The notes: generated from the sequence alone by a model not told the origin. A stretch of 13,225 nt of DNA from Bacteroidales bacterium UBA5206 (GCA_002412705.1 DHVO01000253.1:1-13225), one strand, 5' to 3'. Shown: positions 1-7,738, numbered from the stretch's first letter. Program-made: numbers and translations.

Positions 1-1551
1 TCAAGCGTAGAGTGTGAGCGTTGCGGCACCATTAAATCCGATGAGATTTTTGATATTATTGAGGAAAAGGAGGTTGATGAGTTTGGTGAGTACCTTGAAA
101 AGCGTAAGAAGGAGCCCAACGAGTGGAGCAATCTGTTTAAATTAACCACTGCTGAGTCCGCTCCAATTACGGCAAAACCTTTACCTAACTCACAAAGCAC
201 TAGCCCTAGATGGGTGGAGCAGCTGTACATATTCCTAAGCCGTATCTATTTTACTAAGATTCGCGATAAGGAGTTCTTTGCCTTTGCCTTTTTGGTACCA
301 GTTATACTCTCTCTGGTAATATCCTTTTTTGCCAAGTATTTCCAACCTCTAGATAGTGGGGAGTTTGAGTACTCCTTTTATGAGAACATTAACATACCCG
401 TATTTTTCCTAATGAGCATTGTTGCCAACTTGTTTATTGGTACAATAATCTCTAGCGATAGCATTATTAAGGAGAGCAATATTGTTAAGCGGGAAAAGTT
501 TCTGTTTCTAAGTAGAACGGCATACCTAAACTCAAAGGTTATTTTGTACGCCTTTTTAAGTGCAGTGCAATCGTTCCTTTTTGCGTTGGTAGCCACTATT
601 ATTTTGCAAATACCCAATATTTTCCTTGCGTTCTGGCTTGTTCTTTTTATAATGAGCTTATTTGGCAATTTAAGCGGATTAATAATTTCATCGTTGCTAA
701 AATCACTGTCGGCTGTTTACATCATTGTTCCCTTCCTTGTTATTCCGCAAATACTGTTTAGCGGCATTGTAATCCCCTTCGATAAGTTTCATTACAGCGT
801 AGCCAACAGGAAAGAGGTGCCTGTAATAGGCAATGTAATGATATCGCGCTGGGGAATGGAGTCGCTACTTGTTGCCCAGTTTAGTAATAATAGCTATCAG
901 AAGCACTTTTTTAGTATAGATCAAAGGGAGAGCATCCTGCGGACCAGAGCCTACTTTTTTATACCTAAGCTCAAAACAATTAGCACCGAGTTGTCCATTA
1001 TTTCTTATGGTAGTGAGGAGTTTAATCGAAAAATGTTGCTACTGGAGCAAGGTCTTACAAAGCTTAACCTATCGGGACTTGAGATGTTAGCCGATAGTGC
1101 CACCTTCTATACAGCATTACAACGTGTTGAAATCTTTTTAGATAACGAGAGGAAGCTGGCCATAACCGAGCTAAAGTGGGTAAAGTCACGGCACGACCAA
1201 ATTGCGGACTCCCTAACAGAAGTTTTGGGATCGCCTAACCAGCTACTTGCCCTTAGAGCAAGGTACGCCAATAAAGGGGTTGAGGATTTAGTGCTAAATA
1301 GAAATTCGACCAAGGTGATTGAAGTGAGAGGCAAGGATTTGGTACAGCTTACAGATCCAATTTACCATACACCCGATTCTAAATTAGGAGGGGCGCATTT
1401 CCTGTCGAGTTCAAAAAATATGGGTAGTAAGGTAATACCAACATTTAGGTTTAACTTAATGGCCATGTTGGTGTTTATAATTATACTATACATATTATTG
1501 ATATCGAATTTCATCAAACACTATAAAGCTAGGTTCAGAAGAGCTTCCTAG
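1..1551 (+). CDS. ABC transporter ATPase/permease fusion, ABCG-like, C-terminal part (5' truncated by window edge)
   Basis: The frame is open from base 1 to the TAG at 1549-1551, giving 516 residues. The GTG at 214 is internal, so the gene starts before the window and its ATP-binding cassette is not visible. The fragment opens with a CxxC pair (Cys5, Cys8) and a charged linker ending near the motif EWSNLFK, which I recall from Bacteroidota ABC proteins that fuse an ATPase to an ABC-2 permease. Five hydrophobic segments follow at about residues 93-112, 132-152, 182-202, 208-228 and 238-258. Then come the motif SRWGMESLLVAQF near 282-294, a long polar region of about 190 residues, and a last membrane helix near 487-507. 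The segment IVKREKFLFLSR, after the second helix, resembles the coupling region of ABCG permeases. The role is probably ATP-driven export at the inner membrane; the substrate cannot be told. The neighbours are envelope proteins. Confidence 0.82.
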   Translation, partial: SSVECERCGTIKSDEIFDIIEEKEVDEFGEYLEKRKKEPNEWSNLFKLTTAESAPITAKPLPNSQSTSPRWVEQLYIFLSRIYFTKIRDKEFFAFAFLVPVILSLVISFFAKYFQPLDSGEFEYSFYENINIPVFFLMSIVANLFIGTIISSDSIIKESNIVKREKFLFLSRTAYLNSKVILYAFLSAVQSFLFALVATIILQIPNIFLAFWLVLFIMSLFGNLSGLIISSLLKSLSAVYIIVPFLVIPQILFSGIVIPFDKFHYSVANRKEVPVIGNVMISRWGMESLLVAQFSNNSYQKHFFSIDQRESILRTRAYFFIPKLKTISTELSIISYGSEEFNRKMLLLEQGLTKLNLSGLEMLADSATFYTALQRVEIFLDNERKLAITELKWVKSRHDQIADSLTEVLGSPNQLLALRARYANKGVEDLVLNRNSTKVIEVRGKDLVQLTDPIYHTPDSKLGGAHFLSSSKNMGSKVIPTFRFNLMAMLVFIIILYILLISNFIKHYKARFRRAS

Positions 1552-1604
1552 AGTGAGCCCTTTTTCTTAAATTGCTGATATTAGTTTTTGTAAAGAAGTA
1601 GAGT

Positions 1605-2510
1605 ATGATAAAGAGAAGATTATCCTATTGGGTAAATGGCCTTGTAATAGCTTTACTGCTATTCACTGTTGTAGGTTGCAATACGCAACCTACCGATAAT
1701 AAAACGGCAAAAGATCTGGGCGATGTGGCAATTACAGATTCCGAACAGGAACAAGTACAGTACATGCTTCCCACTCCATCGGATATTCTCACAGTAATAA
1801 TTACCTCTGGGGTTGACTATAAGGAGAACCTTATTGCCCCACAAGGCATAGAGAAGCGGGTGGTACATTTTAAGCATCAGGCGCTAATAATGGGGATTTA
1901 CTTTGCCGATTTTGCTTACCTAAACATATTCAACAAAAGGGATTTAAGCATTGATTATTTTGCATCAATGCAATCGTTGGGTGGCTCAATGGGCATTAGC
2001 CCTTTGCTTTACGACTCCTATTTTAAGCGGGCCGAAAGGAATATGAATAACATAGACTCTTTGGATTTAATCTTTACAAACTTTGCTCAAACAGCCTTTG
2101 CCACAATAGACGAGTCGGGGAGCAAGGAGACATTATCCTTAATAGCTGCAGGTTCGGCCATAGAGACCATGTACATTGGGTTTAATGGTATTAGCAATGT
2201 TTACGATGATAAGGAGTTTATTGCCAACATTAAGAATCAGCGCCCTCTTTTCGACATTTACTATGCAAACTTTATACAGTACTACAAGGATGATGCGGAC
2301 TACAAAGATTTGGTAGCCGATTTAACCCTACTTTCCCAGTTCTTTACCGAGAACGTGAAAAGCGCAGGTCCAGCAAAAGTTACAAAGAGTGGCGAAGGGC
2401 ACTTTACTATTACTGATCCCGATAACCCTTTACTTGATATTCAAAAGCTAGATGAGCTAAAGGAGCTGGTTAAGAGGATTCGTACCAAAATGGTAGAGCT
2501 TAAGTACTAG
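1605..2510 (+). CDS. predicted lipoprotein of unknown function
   Basis: This is a 301-residue protein with a lysine/arginine-rich N-terminus, a hydrophobic stretch at about residues 9-24 and a lipobox-like V-V-G-C with Cys25 as the probable lipidated residue. It should therefore be anchored in the inner or outer membrane after signal peptidase II cleavage. After a polar linker the mature part looks mostly helical by composition, with several aromatic-rich segments and a charged, probably helical C-terminus. I recognise no enzyme motif. It begins 53 bases after the ABC transporter and ends 33 bases before the next gene, so it probably belongs to the same transcript and may assist or receive cargo from the transporter; that is inference. 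The ATG at 1605 is preferred because the signal peptide begins directly there. Its first codons contain a perfect 9-bp inverted repeat at 1671-1693. Confidence 0.72.
   Translation: MIKRRLSYWVNGLVIALLLFTVVGCNTQPTDNKTAKDLGDVAITDSEQEQVQYMLPTPSDILTVIITSGVDYKENLIAPQGIEKRVVHFKHQALIMGIYFADFAYLNIFNKRDLSIDYFASMQSLGGSMGISPLLYDSYFKRAERNMNNIDSLDLIFTNFAQTAFATIDESGSKETLSLIAAGSAIETMYIGFNGISNVYDDKEFIANIKNQRPLFDIYYANFIQYYKDDADYKDLVADLTLLSQFFTENVKSAGPAKVTKSGEGHFTITDPDNPLLDIQKLDELKELVKRIRTKMVELKY
1671..1693. repeat. perfect 9-bp inverted repeat inside the lipoprotein signal-peptide region
   Basis: GTAGGTTGC (1671-1679) and GCAACCTAC (1685-1693) are exact reverse complements separated by the five bases AATAC. 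The repeat spans the lipobox codons about 66 bases after the start codon. In the mRNA it could form a short stem-loop. Whether it has a function is unknown; it may simply reflect codon choice. Confidence 0.5.
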
Positions 2511-2543
2511 TAGTATTATATGCATAACGAAACACATAACACT

Positions 2544-3008
2544 ATGACTCGTTTTATAATCATTATATCCCTAATACTATTCTCTGCATCATATTCACAG
2601 GCACAAAGTTGCTATGGATTTCATTTAACCAAAGGGTGCGATGTTCGCGATACCGATGAGTATAAGAACTTTAGCGCATCGCGAAGCGTTATGGTTGAGG
2701 CTCAACGAACATATCAGTACCAGCTCACCCTTTACGGTGGGTACGACTACAAAGTTGGCTTGTGTACCGAAAAGGGCTATTACCCCATTCACTTTAAGAT
2801 TATTAACGCTGATGACAACTCCGTTTTTTACGATAACTATGAGGACGATTATGTTGAAACAGTTGGTTTTACCAACGATAATACTCGCAACGTAATTATT
2901 GAGGTAACTCTACTGGCTTCGAAAATGGAGTTTAGGGACTCTGCTGATTTGCGGGCATGTTTAGGCATAGCCTTTTTCTGGCGAAAAGTTCCCAAACTGG
3001 GCTTTTAG
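2544..3008 (+). CDS. small secreted protein with four cysteines, unknown function
   Basis: From the ATG at 2544 this encodes 154 residues. I chose this start because it gives a clean signal peptide: Met-Thr-Arg, a hydrophobic core of isoleucine and leucine, and a probable signal peptidase I site near residues 20-21 (SQA before Gln). An in-frame ATG at 2520 would add eight polar residues in front and cannot be excluded. The mature part has four cysteines (23, 32, 74, 139), which could form two disulfides in the periplasm or outside. It alternates short hydrophobic and polar stretches, including aromatic and aspartate-rich runs near 90-103, as expected for a small beta-sandwich; that fold is inference. 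I do not recognise the family. It lies between the lipoprotein and the OmpA-like gene with small gaps, so it is likely part of the same envelope operon. Confidence 0.68.
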   Translation: MTRFIIIISLILFSASYSQAQSCYGFHLTKGCDVRDTDEYKNFSASRSVMVEAQRTYQYQLTLYGGYDYKVGLCTEKGYYPIHFKIINADDNSVFYDNYEDDYVETVGFTNDNTRNVIIEVTLLASKMEFRDSADLRACLGIAFFWRKVPKLGF

Positions 3009-3026
3009 ATACATAATAGCAAACCT

Positions 3027-4187
3027 ATGCGATACCTAGTAGTTTTTATAGCTATTCTAATTTTCTCTCATTCCAATTCTGTGTCGCAGAACCTGGTTGC
3101 TAACGGTAGTTTTGAGGAGTACTTTAAATGCCCAGAAAGCTTTACTGTAGACTACTCCAAGAAATTCTTACCCGCGTGGCGAATGCCAACCAAGGGAACT
3201 CCAGATTTTTTTCATAAGTGTAGCAAGTTTGATGTTGGTGTTCCCCAAAACTTTATGGGTAGTATTACTCCTCAGCAAGGCGAAGCTTACGTAGGACTGG
3301 TTCTTCTGGATACACCAACTGGAGTGCGTAAGGCTATTAACTATAGGGAGTACTTACAGGCTCCGCTCAAACAACCTTTACTTGTGGGTCAAAGGTATAG
3401 GGTTCGCTTTTACTACGCCTTGGCTCAAAACTCTACTTATAGCATTAATCGCCTAGGCGTTTTTCTATCAACTTTAATTGTTGAGGCAAAAAAGGGTGTG
3501 CTAAACGTTAAACCCCAACTGGAGGTCGATTCTCTTGTTTTTCCATCAGGTAATGGAGAGTGGGTTGAGTTTAACCAGGTGTTTACAGCAAAGGGCGGTG
3601 AGCGTTACATAACAATTGGCAATTTTTACCCTGATTCAAAAACCAATTATGCCAATAACAATATAGATGGGTTGCCCACAGTGTTACAAAAAAAGGTTTT
3701 AACAAACAGGGTATCCTACTATTACATTGATAACGTTAGCGTTGAGGCTATCCCCAACGAGGAGCCCAATGCCCCAACCCCTTTTGCTTCGTTTAAGCAT
3801 TTTAGTAAGTTTCATATCGACTCTGTTATCTCCATGTCGCATAGAGGTGATGCCTTTATTCTAGACGAGCTTTACTTTATTTACTATGAGAATAGCTACG
3901 AAGTGCTAAGCCTTTTGCAAGGAGAGTTCCTTGCCCTTGTTCTAAAAGAGTATCCGGAGCGTAGGCTGGAGTTTGTGGCACTATTGTACGATAACGAAAC
4001 TACCAACCAGCAAGCAGTAACGCGTGCACAGCGTTTTGTTAGCTACTTGGAAAAAAGGGGGATTGATAAAAGCCGAATTACTTATAGTACTTTGGATATG
4101 AAACCGTTTAGCTGCATTAAACATGTTTGGTTTAACGGTTACGATGTTACGCTGGCATCAAGGCTTATTGCCATTAGAATTCTATAG
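3027..4187 (+). CDS. secreted two-domain protein: N-terminal beta-sandwich and degenerate OmpA-like C-terminus
   Basis: This is a 386-residue protein with a signal peptide of about 20 residues (cleavage probably before Gln21). The mature N-terminus NLVANGSFEEYFKCP is the opening I know from Bacteroidota proteins with a galactose-binding-like beta-sandwich, here about residues 22-240 and ending YYYIDNVSVEA. After a proline-rich linker (244-253), residues about 262-386 resemble an OmpA/MotB-type peptidoglycan-binding domain: a ...LDELYF... strand, then Asp322, then TRAQRFVSYLEKRGI, and SRLIAIRIL in place of the family's NRRVEI-like end. Asp322 and Arg333 fall where the family's diaminopimelate-binding Asp and Arg are expected, but only 11 residues separate them, where about 15 is usual. 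Peptidoglycan binding is therefore uncertain. The protein probably acts in the periplasm or at the cell wall, next to a lipoprotein and an exporter. Confidence 0.72.
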   Translation: MRYLVVFIAILIFSHSNSVSQNLVANGSFEEYFKCPESFTVDYSKKFLPAWRMPTKGTPDFFHKCSKFDVGVPQNFMGSITPQQGEAYVGLVLLDTPTGVRKAINYREYLQAPLKQPLLVGQRYRVRFYYALAQNSTYSINRLGVFLSTLIVEAKKGVLNVKPQLEVDSLVFPSGNGEWVEFNQVFTAKGGERYITIGNFYPDSKTNYANNNIDGLPTVLQKKVLTNRVSYYYIDNVSVEAIPNEEPNAPTPFASFKHFSKFHIDSVISMSHRGDAFILDELYFIYYENSYEVLSLLQGEFLALVLKEYPERRLEFVALLYDNETTNQQAVTRAQRFVSYLEKRGIDKSRITYSTLDMKPFSCIKHVWFNGYDVTLASRLIAIRIL

Positions 4188-4244
4188 TTGTTGTAATAGC
4201 TTGTTTTGTGAAATTAATTGAGTAAACAATATAATTTGATAGTC

Positions 4245-4634
4245 ATGGGTGAGCAAGTGTCATCTGATAATTGGAGCGGGAAAACAGTGCTTATTGTGGA
4301 GGATGATAGGTTTAACGCTCTAATTCTAGAGAATTTTGTTAAACCTACAGGAATTGGGGTTTTGGTTGCCGCCACAGGCGAGTTGAGCGTTGAAATGGCT
4401 CGGAATAATAAGGTGGACATTATTTTAATGGATATTAAGTTACCTGGGATTAGCGGGATTGAGGCAACGCACCAAATTCGTGAGTTCAATACAACGGTAC
4501 CCATTATTGCGCAAACAGCTTACGCAACCGATACCGATAAGGAATCGGCTATTGCCGAGGGTTGTAATGGTTTTATAACCAAACCAATTAATCGCAAGGA
4601 GCTGTTAAGGCTTATGGGCGAGTTCCTAAAATAG
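4245..4634 (+). CDS. single-domain response regulator (CheY-like receiver)
   Basis: This 129-residue protein is one receiver domain with no output domain. From the ATG at 4245 the acidic pair is Asp20-Asp21 in VLIVEDD, the phosphoacceptor is Asp63 in ILMDIKLP, the switch threonine is Thr91 and the invariant lysine is Lys113 in ITKPI, so it should be phosphorylatable. A longer TTG start at 4218 is in frame but adds nine residues ahead of the domain; ATG is preferred. Its second half shares the string AYxxDTDKExA and a following GC...KPI with the C-terminal receiver of the hybrid kinase at 7739-11779. It may be a free copy of that domain type and compete for or share its phosphoryl group. It lies 74 bases upstream of the PAS kinase and 57 bases after the envelope cassette, so it probably opens the signalling cluster. 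Confidence 0.88.
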   Translation: MGEQVSSDNWSGKTVLIVEDDRFNALILENFVKPTGIGVLVAATGELSVEMARNNKVDIILMDIKLPGISGIEATHQIREFNTTVPIIAQTAYATDTDKESAIAEGCNGFITKPINRKELLRLMGEFLK

Positions 4635-4708
4635 TTCACTGATGTAGTGTGAGCTAAGCATATTATTGTACCTATTCTTGGGACCATACCTAAAATAATA
4701 TTCAAGAT

Positions 4709-7195
4709 ATGATTAAAAGTAAGGGTACTATTGTTTCAGTAAGAATAACAGGAATTTATGTTGTTATTGGAGTACTATGGATTACTCTCTCCGATAGGGT
4801 TCTCCTATTTCTAGTTTCAGACATTGAGACTTTTACTAGGTATCAATCCTATAAGGGGTGGTTCTTTGTAGTAATTACCGCTATCTTTTTCTTCTTATTT
4901 GTTAAGCATCAGTTCCATGGCATAGCAAAACAGAATGCCAAGCTGGCCGATCTTAACGAAACGCTTCGAACCATACAAAACAGGTTACAGCTAACGTCGC
5001 AGGTTGCCAACATTGGCTTTTGGGACTGGGATCTAATATCCAAGGAAGTTTACTACTCGCCTGAATGGAAAGCACAGCTGGGTTTTGACGATAAGCTTAT
5101 TGGTTCCAGCTTTTTGGAGTGGGAGAACCGATTGCACCCCTTCGATAAAGAGGAGGCACTTTGCGTGGTAAATGCCTATGTAAACAATCCTGAAGGATTG
5201 CTATCGCTCGAATTTAGGTTGAGGCATAAGGATGGAACGTATAGGTGGATTCTTTCACGGGGCTCGGTACTTCGCGATGTGTCGGGAAAACCACAGCGGT
5301 TAGTAGGGGTTCATCTTGATATCACCGATAGAAAAAGAGTGGAGATCAAGCTGGCCGAAAGTGAGAATAACTATAGGCTAATTTTTGAGAATAACCCATA
5401 CCCCATGTGGGTATGCGATGTGAATACCCTCGAATTTCTTGCGGTTAATAGTGCCGCTTGCAGCAAGTATGGCTATACTAAGAGCGAATTTTTATCAATG
5501 ACCTCCAACATGATTCGCCCAACCGAAGATTTGGCACCTTTTATTAAGGACATAATAAAGCCAGCGGTAGCCGTTGAAGGTCGTGGCGTTTGGCGACACG
5601 TACTTAAGAACGGACAGGTAATTCTTGTGGAAATATCAAAGCAAACCATAAGCTATTTTGGGCGGGAGGCCGACTTGGTTCTTGCACACGATGTTACTGA
5701 TAAAATTGAAGCCGAGCGTGCTTTAGCACGTAGCGAGGAGAAATACCGGTTACTTTTTGATAAATCGCCATATGCAATATTTATTCATACTCCAGAAAGC
5801 GTACAGTTTGCCAATCAGGCCGCAATGCGTTTGCTAAAAGCAGAGCATGTAGAGCAGATAGTAGGGAAAAGCATTTTTAGCTTTTTTGGTGCCGACGCGC
5901 ATTCGGAAATAGCCAACAGGTTGCGCATGCTTATGGAGGGAGAAAGTTTAGGCTCTCCTCTTGTTTCTAGAATTATAGACCTATCCAACAATCCGTTGGA
6001 TGTAGAGCTAATATCAAACTTAATTGGAGAAGCCGATACAAAACTTGTGCAAACCATTGTTGTGGATAGAACTGCAGAGCAACAGGCTCTTGTAGAGCTA
6101 AGGCAGAGTCGTGAGCAGTTTGCCCAGTTTATGGATAACTTTCCAGGGTTTGCCTACATAAAAAGCAGTGATGGGAGGCACCTTTTTGCCAATCAAATGT
6201 TTAAGTACCTTACCTCTAAGGATATTACGGGGTTAAGGAATGTTGATATTTGGCCCGCCGACATGGCAAAGCAGCTGGATGCCAACGATAGTAAGGTGAT
6301 ACGCACAGGTCAGTCAATGACCTTTGTGGAGGATATTAATAGAGGGGGTGGGGACATACTTACTTTCCTTTCCATGAAGTTTCCCCTTGATGCTGCCGAT
6401 GGGGAGAAGCTTATTTGCGGTGTTTCTATAGATATTACCGAGCAGGTAAATACAAACCGTAAGGTAAAATCGCTTAACTTGGAACTGGAGGAGATAATTG
6501 CGTCGCAGCAGCGGAGTAATGAGGTGGAGCACAATAGTATAGAGGTTTTTCTGCGCGTAATGGACAACCGCTTAAAATCGCCAATTCGTAGTATAAGCGG
6601 CTATAACAAGTACCTAATGGATTCGTTAGCAGCAAAGCTAACCGACGATGACAAGCAGATGCTCCAAAATGTGGAGCGGAGCATAACCTTCTTAAATATG
6701 CTGGTAGATAAGCTTGCCCTATACTCCCGGGTAGCCTTTAAAGAGCTTCATTTGCGCAGCGTTAGAATAGATTCAACGGTTGATGCCATACTTCGTCCCA
6801 TTGCTGAGGAAACCAAGAGTAGCGGTGTAACTATTAAAAAGAGTATAGATGCATCCGATGCTGTTGAGGCCGATGAGGAGTGCTTATCTGTAGCACTAAA
6901 ATGCTTGCTGGAGAATGCCCTTAAATACTCTAAACCCAACCAACCACTTGTTGTTGAGGTAGGTGTTATTCGTACCAATGCGGTTACCCAAATTTACGTT
7001 AAGGATAATGGAGAGGGTATTGCCCCAGAGCTAATACCATCCCTTTTCGATCCCTTTAAGCGCAGAGTAAATCCTGGGCAAGCATCATTGGGACTGGGTT
7101 TGGCCATAGCACAAAAGGCTGTTCAAAGATTTAATGGAGCCATTTTAGTTGAAAGTACGCTTAATGAGGGTTCAATCTTTACTATTGAGGTATAA
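4709..7195 (+). CDS. membrane PAS sensor histidine kinase homologue with Asn in place of the phosphoacceptor His
   Basis: An 828-residue protein. Two membrane helices (about 10-36 and 50-66) flank a short loop; the pattern GVLWITLSDR...YKGWFFVV is a widespread N-terminal sensor arrangement. Four PAS domains follow, at about 92-212, 216-335, 340-458 and 465-582; the first has a clear PAC end (RHKDGTYRWI ... DITDRK). A helical linker leads to the dimerisation domain (about 610-680) and the ATPase domain (about 720-828). The ATPase motifs are present: N-box Asn736 in LLENALKYS, DNGEGI at 766-771, LFDPF, and LGLGLAI at 794-800. The H-box aligns as DNRLKSPIR against the usual SHDLxEPLR, so His is replaced by Asn620 and the following acidic residue by Arg621. 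It is probably a pseudokinase or regulatory kinase. It lies between two single-domain receivers, 88 bases ahead of the second. Confidence 0.87.
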   Translation: MIKSKGTIVSVRITGIYVVIGVLWITLSDRVLLFLVSDIETFTRYQSYKGWFFVVITAIFFFLFVKHQFHGIAKQNAKLADLNETLRTIQNRLQLTSQVANIGFWDWDLISKEVYYSPEWKAQLGFDDKLIGSSFLEWENRLHPFDKEEALCVVNAYVNNPEGLLSLEFRLRHKDGTYRWILSRGSVLRDVSGKPQRLVGVHLDITDRKRVEIKLAESENNYRLIFENNPYPMWVCDVNTLEFLAVNSAACSKYGYTKSEFLSMTSNMIRPTEDLAPFIKDIIKPAVAVEGRGVWRHVLKNGQVILVEISKQTISYFGREADLVLAHDVTDKIEAERALARSEEKYRLLFDKSPYAIFIHTPESVQFANQAAMRLLKAEHVEQIVGKSIFSFFGADAHSEIANRLRMLMEGESLGSPLVSRIIDLSNNPLDVELISNLIGEADTKLVQTIVVDRTAEQQALVELRQSREQFAQFMDNFPGFAYIKSSDGRHLFANQMFKYLTSKDITGLRNVDIWPADMAKQLDANDSKVIRTGQSMTFVEDINRGGGDILTFLSMKFPLDAADGEKLICGVSIDITEQVNTNRKVKSLNLELEEIIASQQRSNEVEHNSIEVFLRVMDNRLKSPIRSISGYNKYLMDSLAAKLTDDDKQMLQNVERSITFLNMLVDKLALYSRVAFKELHLRSVRIDSTVDAILRPIAEETKSSGVTIKKSIDASDAVEADEECLSVALKCLLENALKYSKPNQPLVVEVGVIRTNAVTQIYVKDNGEGIAPELIPSLFDPFKRRVNPGQASLGLGLAIAQKAVQRFNGAILVESTLNEGSIFTIEV

Positions 7196-7199
7196 ACCA

Positions 7200-7226
7200 T
7201 TGCCCTCTTGTTTTGTTTTATATTTG
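7200..7226 (+). promoter_or_regulatory. candidate Bacteroidota promoter P1 upstream of the Rcp1-like regulator
   Basis: TATATTTG at 7219-7226 is an exact match to the Bacteroidota -7 box TAnnTTTG. A TTG at 7200-7202 lies 16 bases upstream as a possible -33 element, slightly closer than usual. It falls in the 88-base gap between the PAS kinase and the response regulator starting at 7284, so it would give a leader of about 50 bases. In AT-rich DNA such matches occur by chance. Confidence 0.4.
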
Positions 7227-7256
7227 AGCGTAACATCCTGTGTTTGTTTAAGTTTG
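7223..7256 (+). promoter_or_regulatory. candidate Bacteroidota promoter P2 upstream of the Rcp1-like regulator
   Basis: A second exact TAnnTTTG match, TAAGTTTG, lies at 7249-7256. TTTG at 7223-7226, 22 bases upstream, can serve as the -33 element and overlaps the -7 box of P1. The leader before the ATG at 7284 would be about 20 bases. With P1 this suggests the receiver and hybrid kinase can be transcribed separately from the kinase upstream. Confidence 0.42.
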
Positions 7257-7283
7257 TATAAAATAATCTAAACAGCAATAATT

Positions 7284-7721
7284 ATGGAGGCTCCCAATGC
7301 AAATCATCCAATTCTACTAGTGGAAGATAATCCGCTAGATGTGGATCTAACCCTTAGAGCCTTTGCCCGCCGAAAGCTTACCAATCCCATTCTTATTGCT
7401 CGTAATGGGGAGGAGGCCATACAATGGATAGAAAAGTGGGAGCAGGGCAGCGAACAGCCTGTTGTTGTTCTGTTGGATCTAAAACTTCCAAAAATTAGCG
7501 GATTAGAGGTTCTAAGTGCTCTAAAAAAACATCCAAAATACTATGCCATTCCTGTGGTGGTTCTAACAACATCGTCGGAGAATGATGATGTGAAGAAAGC
7601 CTATGAGTTAGGCGCAAACTCATACATAGTAAAACCAGTTGATTTTGATAAGTTTGTAGATGTTGCTGCAACTATAGAAATATACTGGACCATAATTAAT
7701 CATCCCTCTCCATCCAAATAG
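7284..7721 (+). CDS. single-domain response regulator, Rcp1-like
   Basis: A 145-residue receiver with no output domain. The acidic residues are Glu14-Asp15 in ILLVEDN, the phosphoacceptor is Asp65 in VLLDLKLPK, the switch residue is Thr95 in VVVLTTSS and the lysine is Lys117 in YIVKPV. The spacing NPLDVDLTLRAF, ARNGEEAI and the extended C-terminus with IYW are typical of the Rcp1 group, first known as partners of cyanobacterial phytochromes and common beside PAS/GAF kinases in Bacteroidota. Such proteins normally carry a phosphoryl group between kinases. It is followed after only 17 bases by the hybrid kinase, so the two are almost certainly co-transcribed. The adjacent upstream kinase resembles the usual Rcp1 partner in its dimerisation domain but lacks the phosphoacceptor histidine, so the donor may instead be the hybrid kinase or a kinase elsewhere. 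Confidence 0.9.
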   Translation: MEAPNANHPILLVEDNPLDVDLTLRAFARRKLTNPILIARNGEEAIQWIEKWEQGSEQPVVVLLDLKLPKISGLEVLSALKKHPKYYAIPVVVLTTSSENDDVKKAYELGANSYIVKPVDFDKFVDVAATIEIYWTIINHPSPSK

Positions 7722-7738
7722 ATTATTGAAAATATACC

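Noticed and set aside
378..668. Antisense and alternative-frame open frames throughout the window
   Set aside because: They lie inside well-supported + strand genes, have no recognisable domains and no start signals, and read as frame shadows.
4205..4238. Promoter candidate TTTG plus TA-N3-TTTG just before the receiver at 4245
   Set aside because: The -7 box has one base too many between TA and TTTG, and transcription would begin at about the start codon, implying a leaderless mRNA. Not strong enough to list.
4218..4244. TTG start giving a nine-residue longer receiver
   Set aside because: The added residues precede the receiver fold and the ATG at 4245 gives a normal length; TTG starts are rare.
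4673..4680. TATTCTTG as a -7 box for the PAS kinase
   Set aside because: It has one mismatch to TAnnTTTG and no TTG at a suitable distance upstream.
6530..6532. His608 as a replacement phosphoacceptor in the PAS kinase
   Set aside because: It lies 12 residues before the H-box position, in the sequence EVEHNS, with no H-box context. It is kept only as something an assay should exclude.
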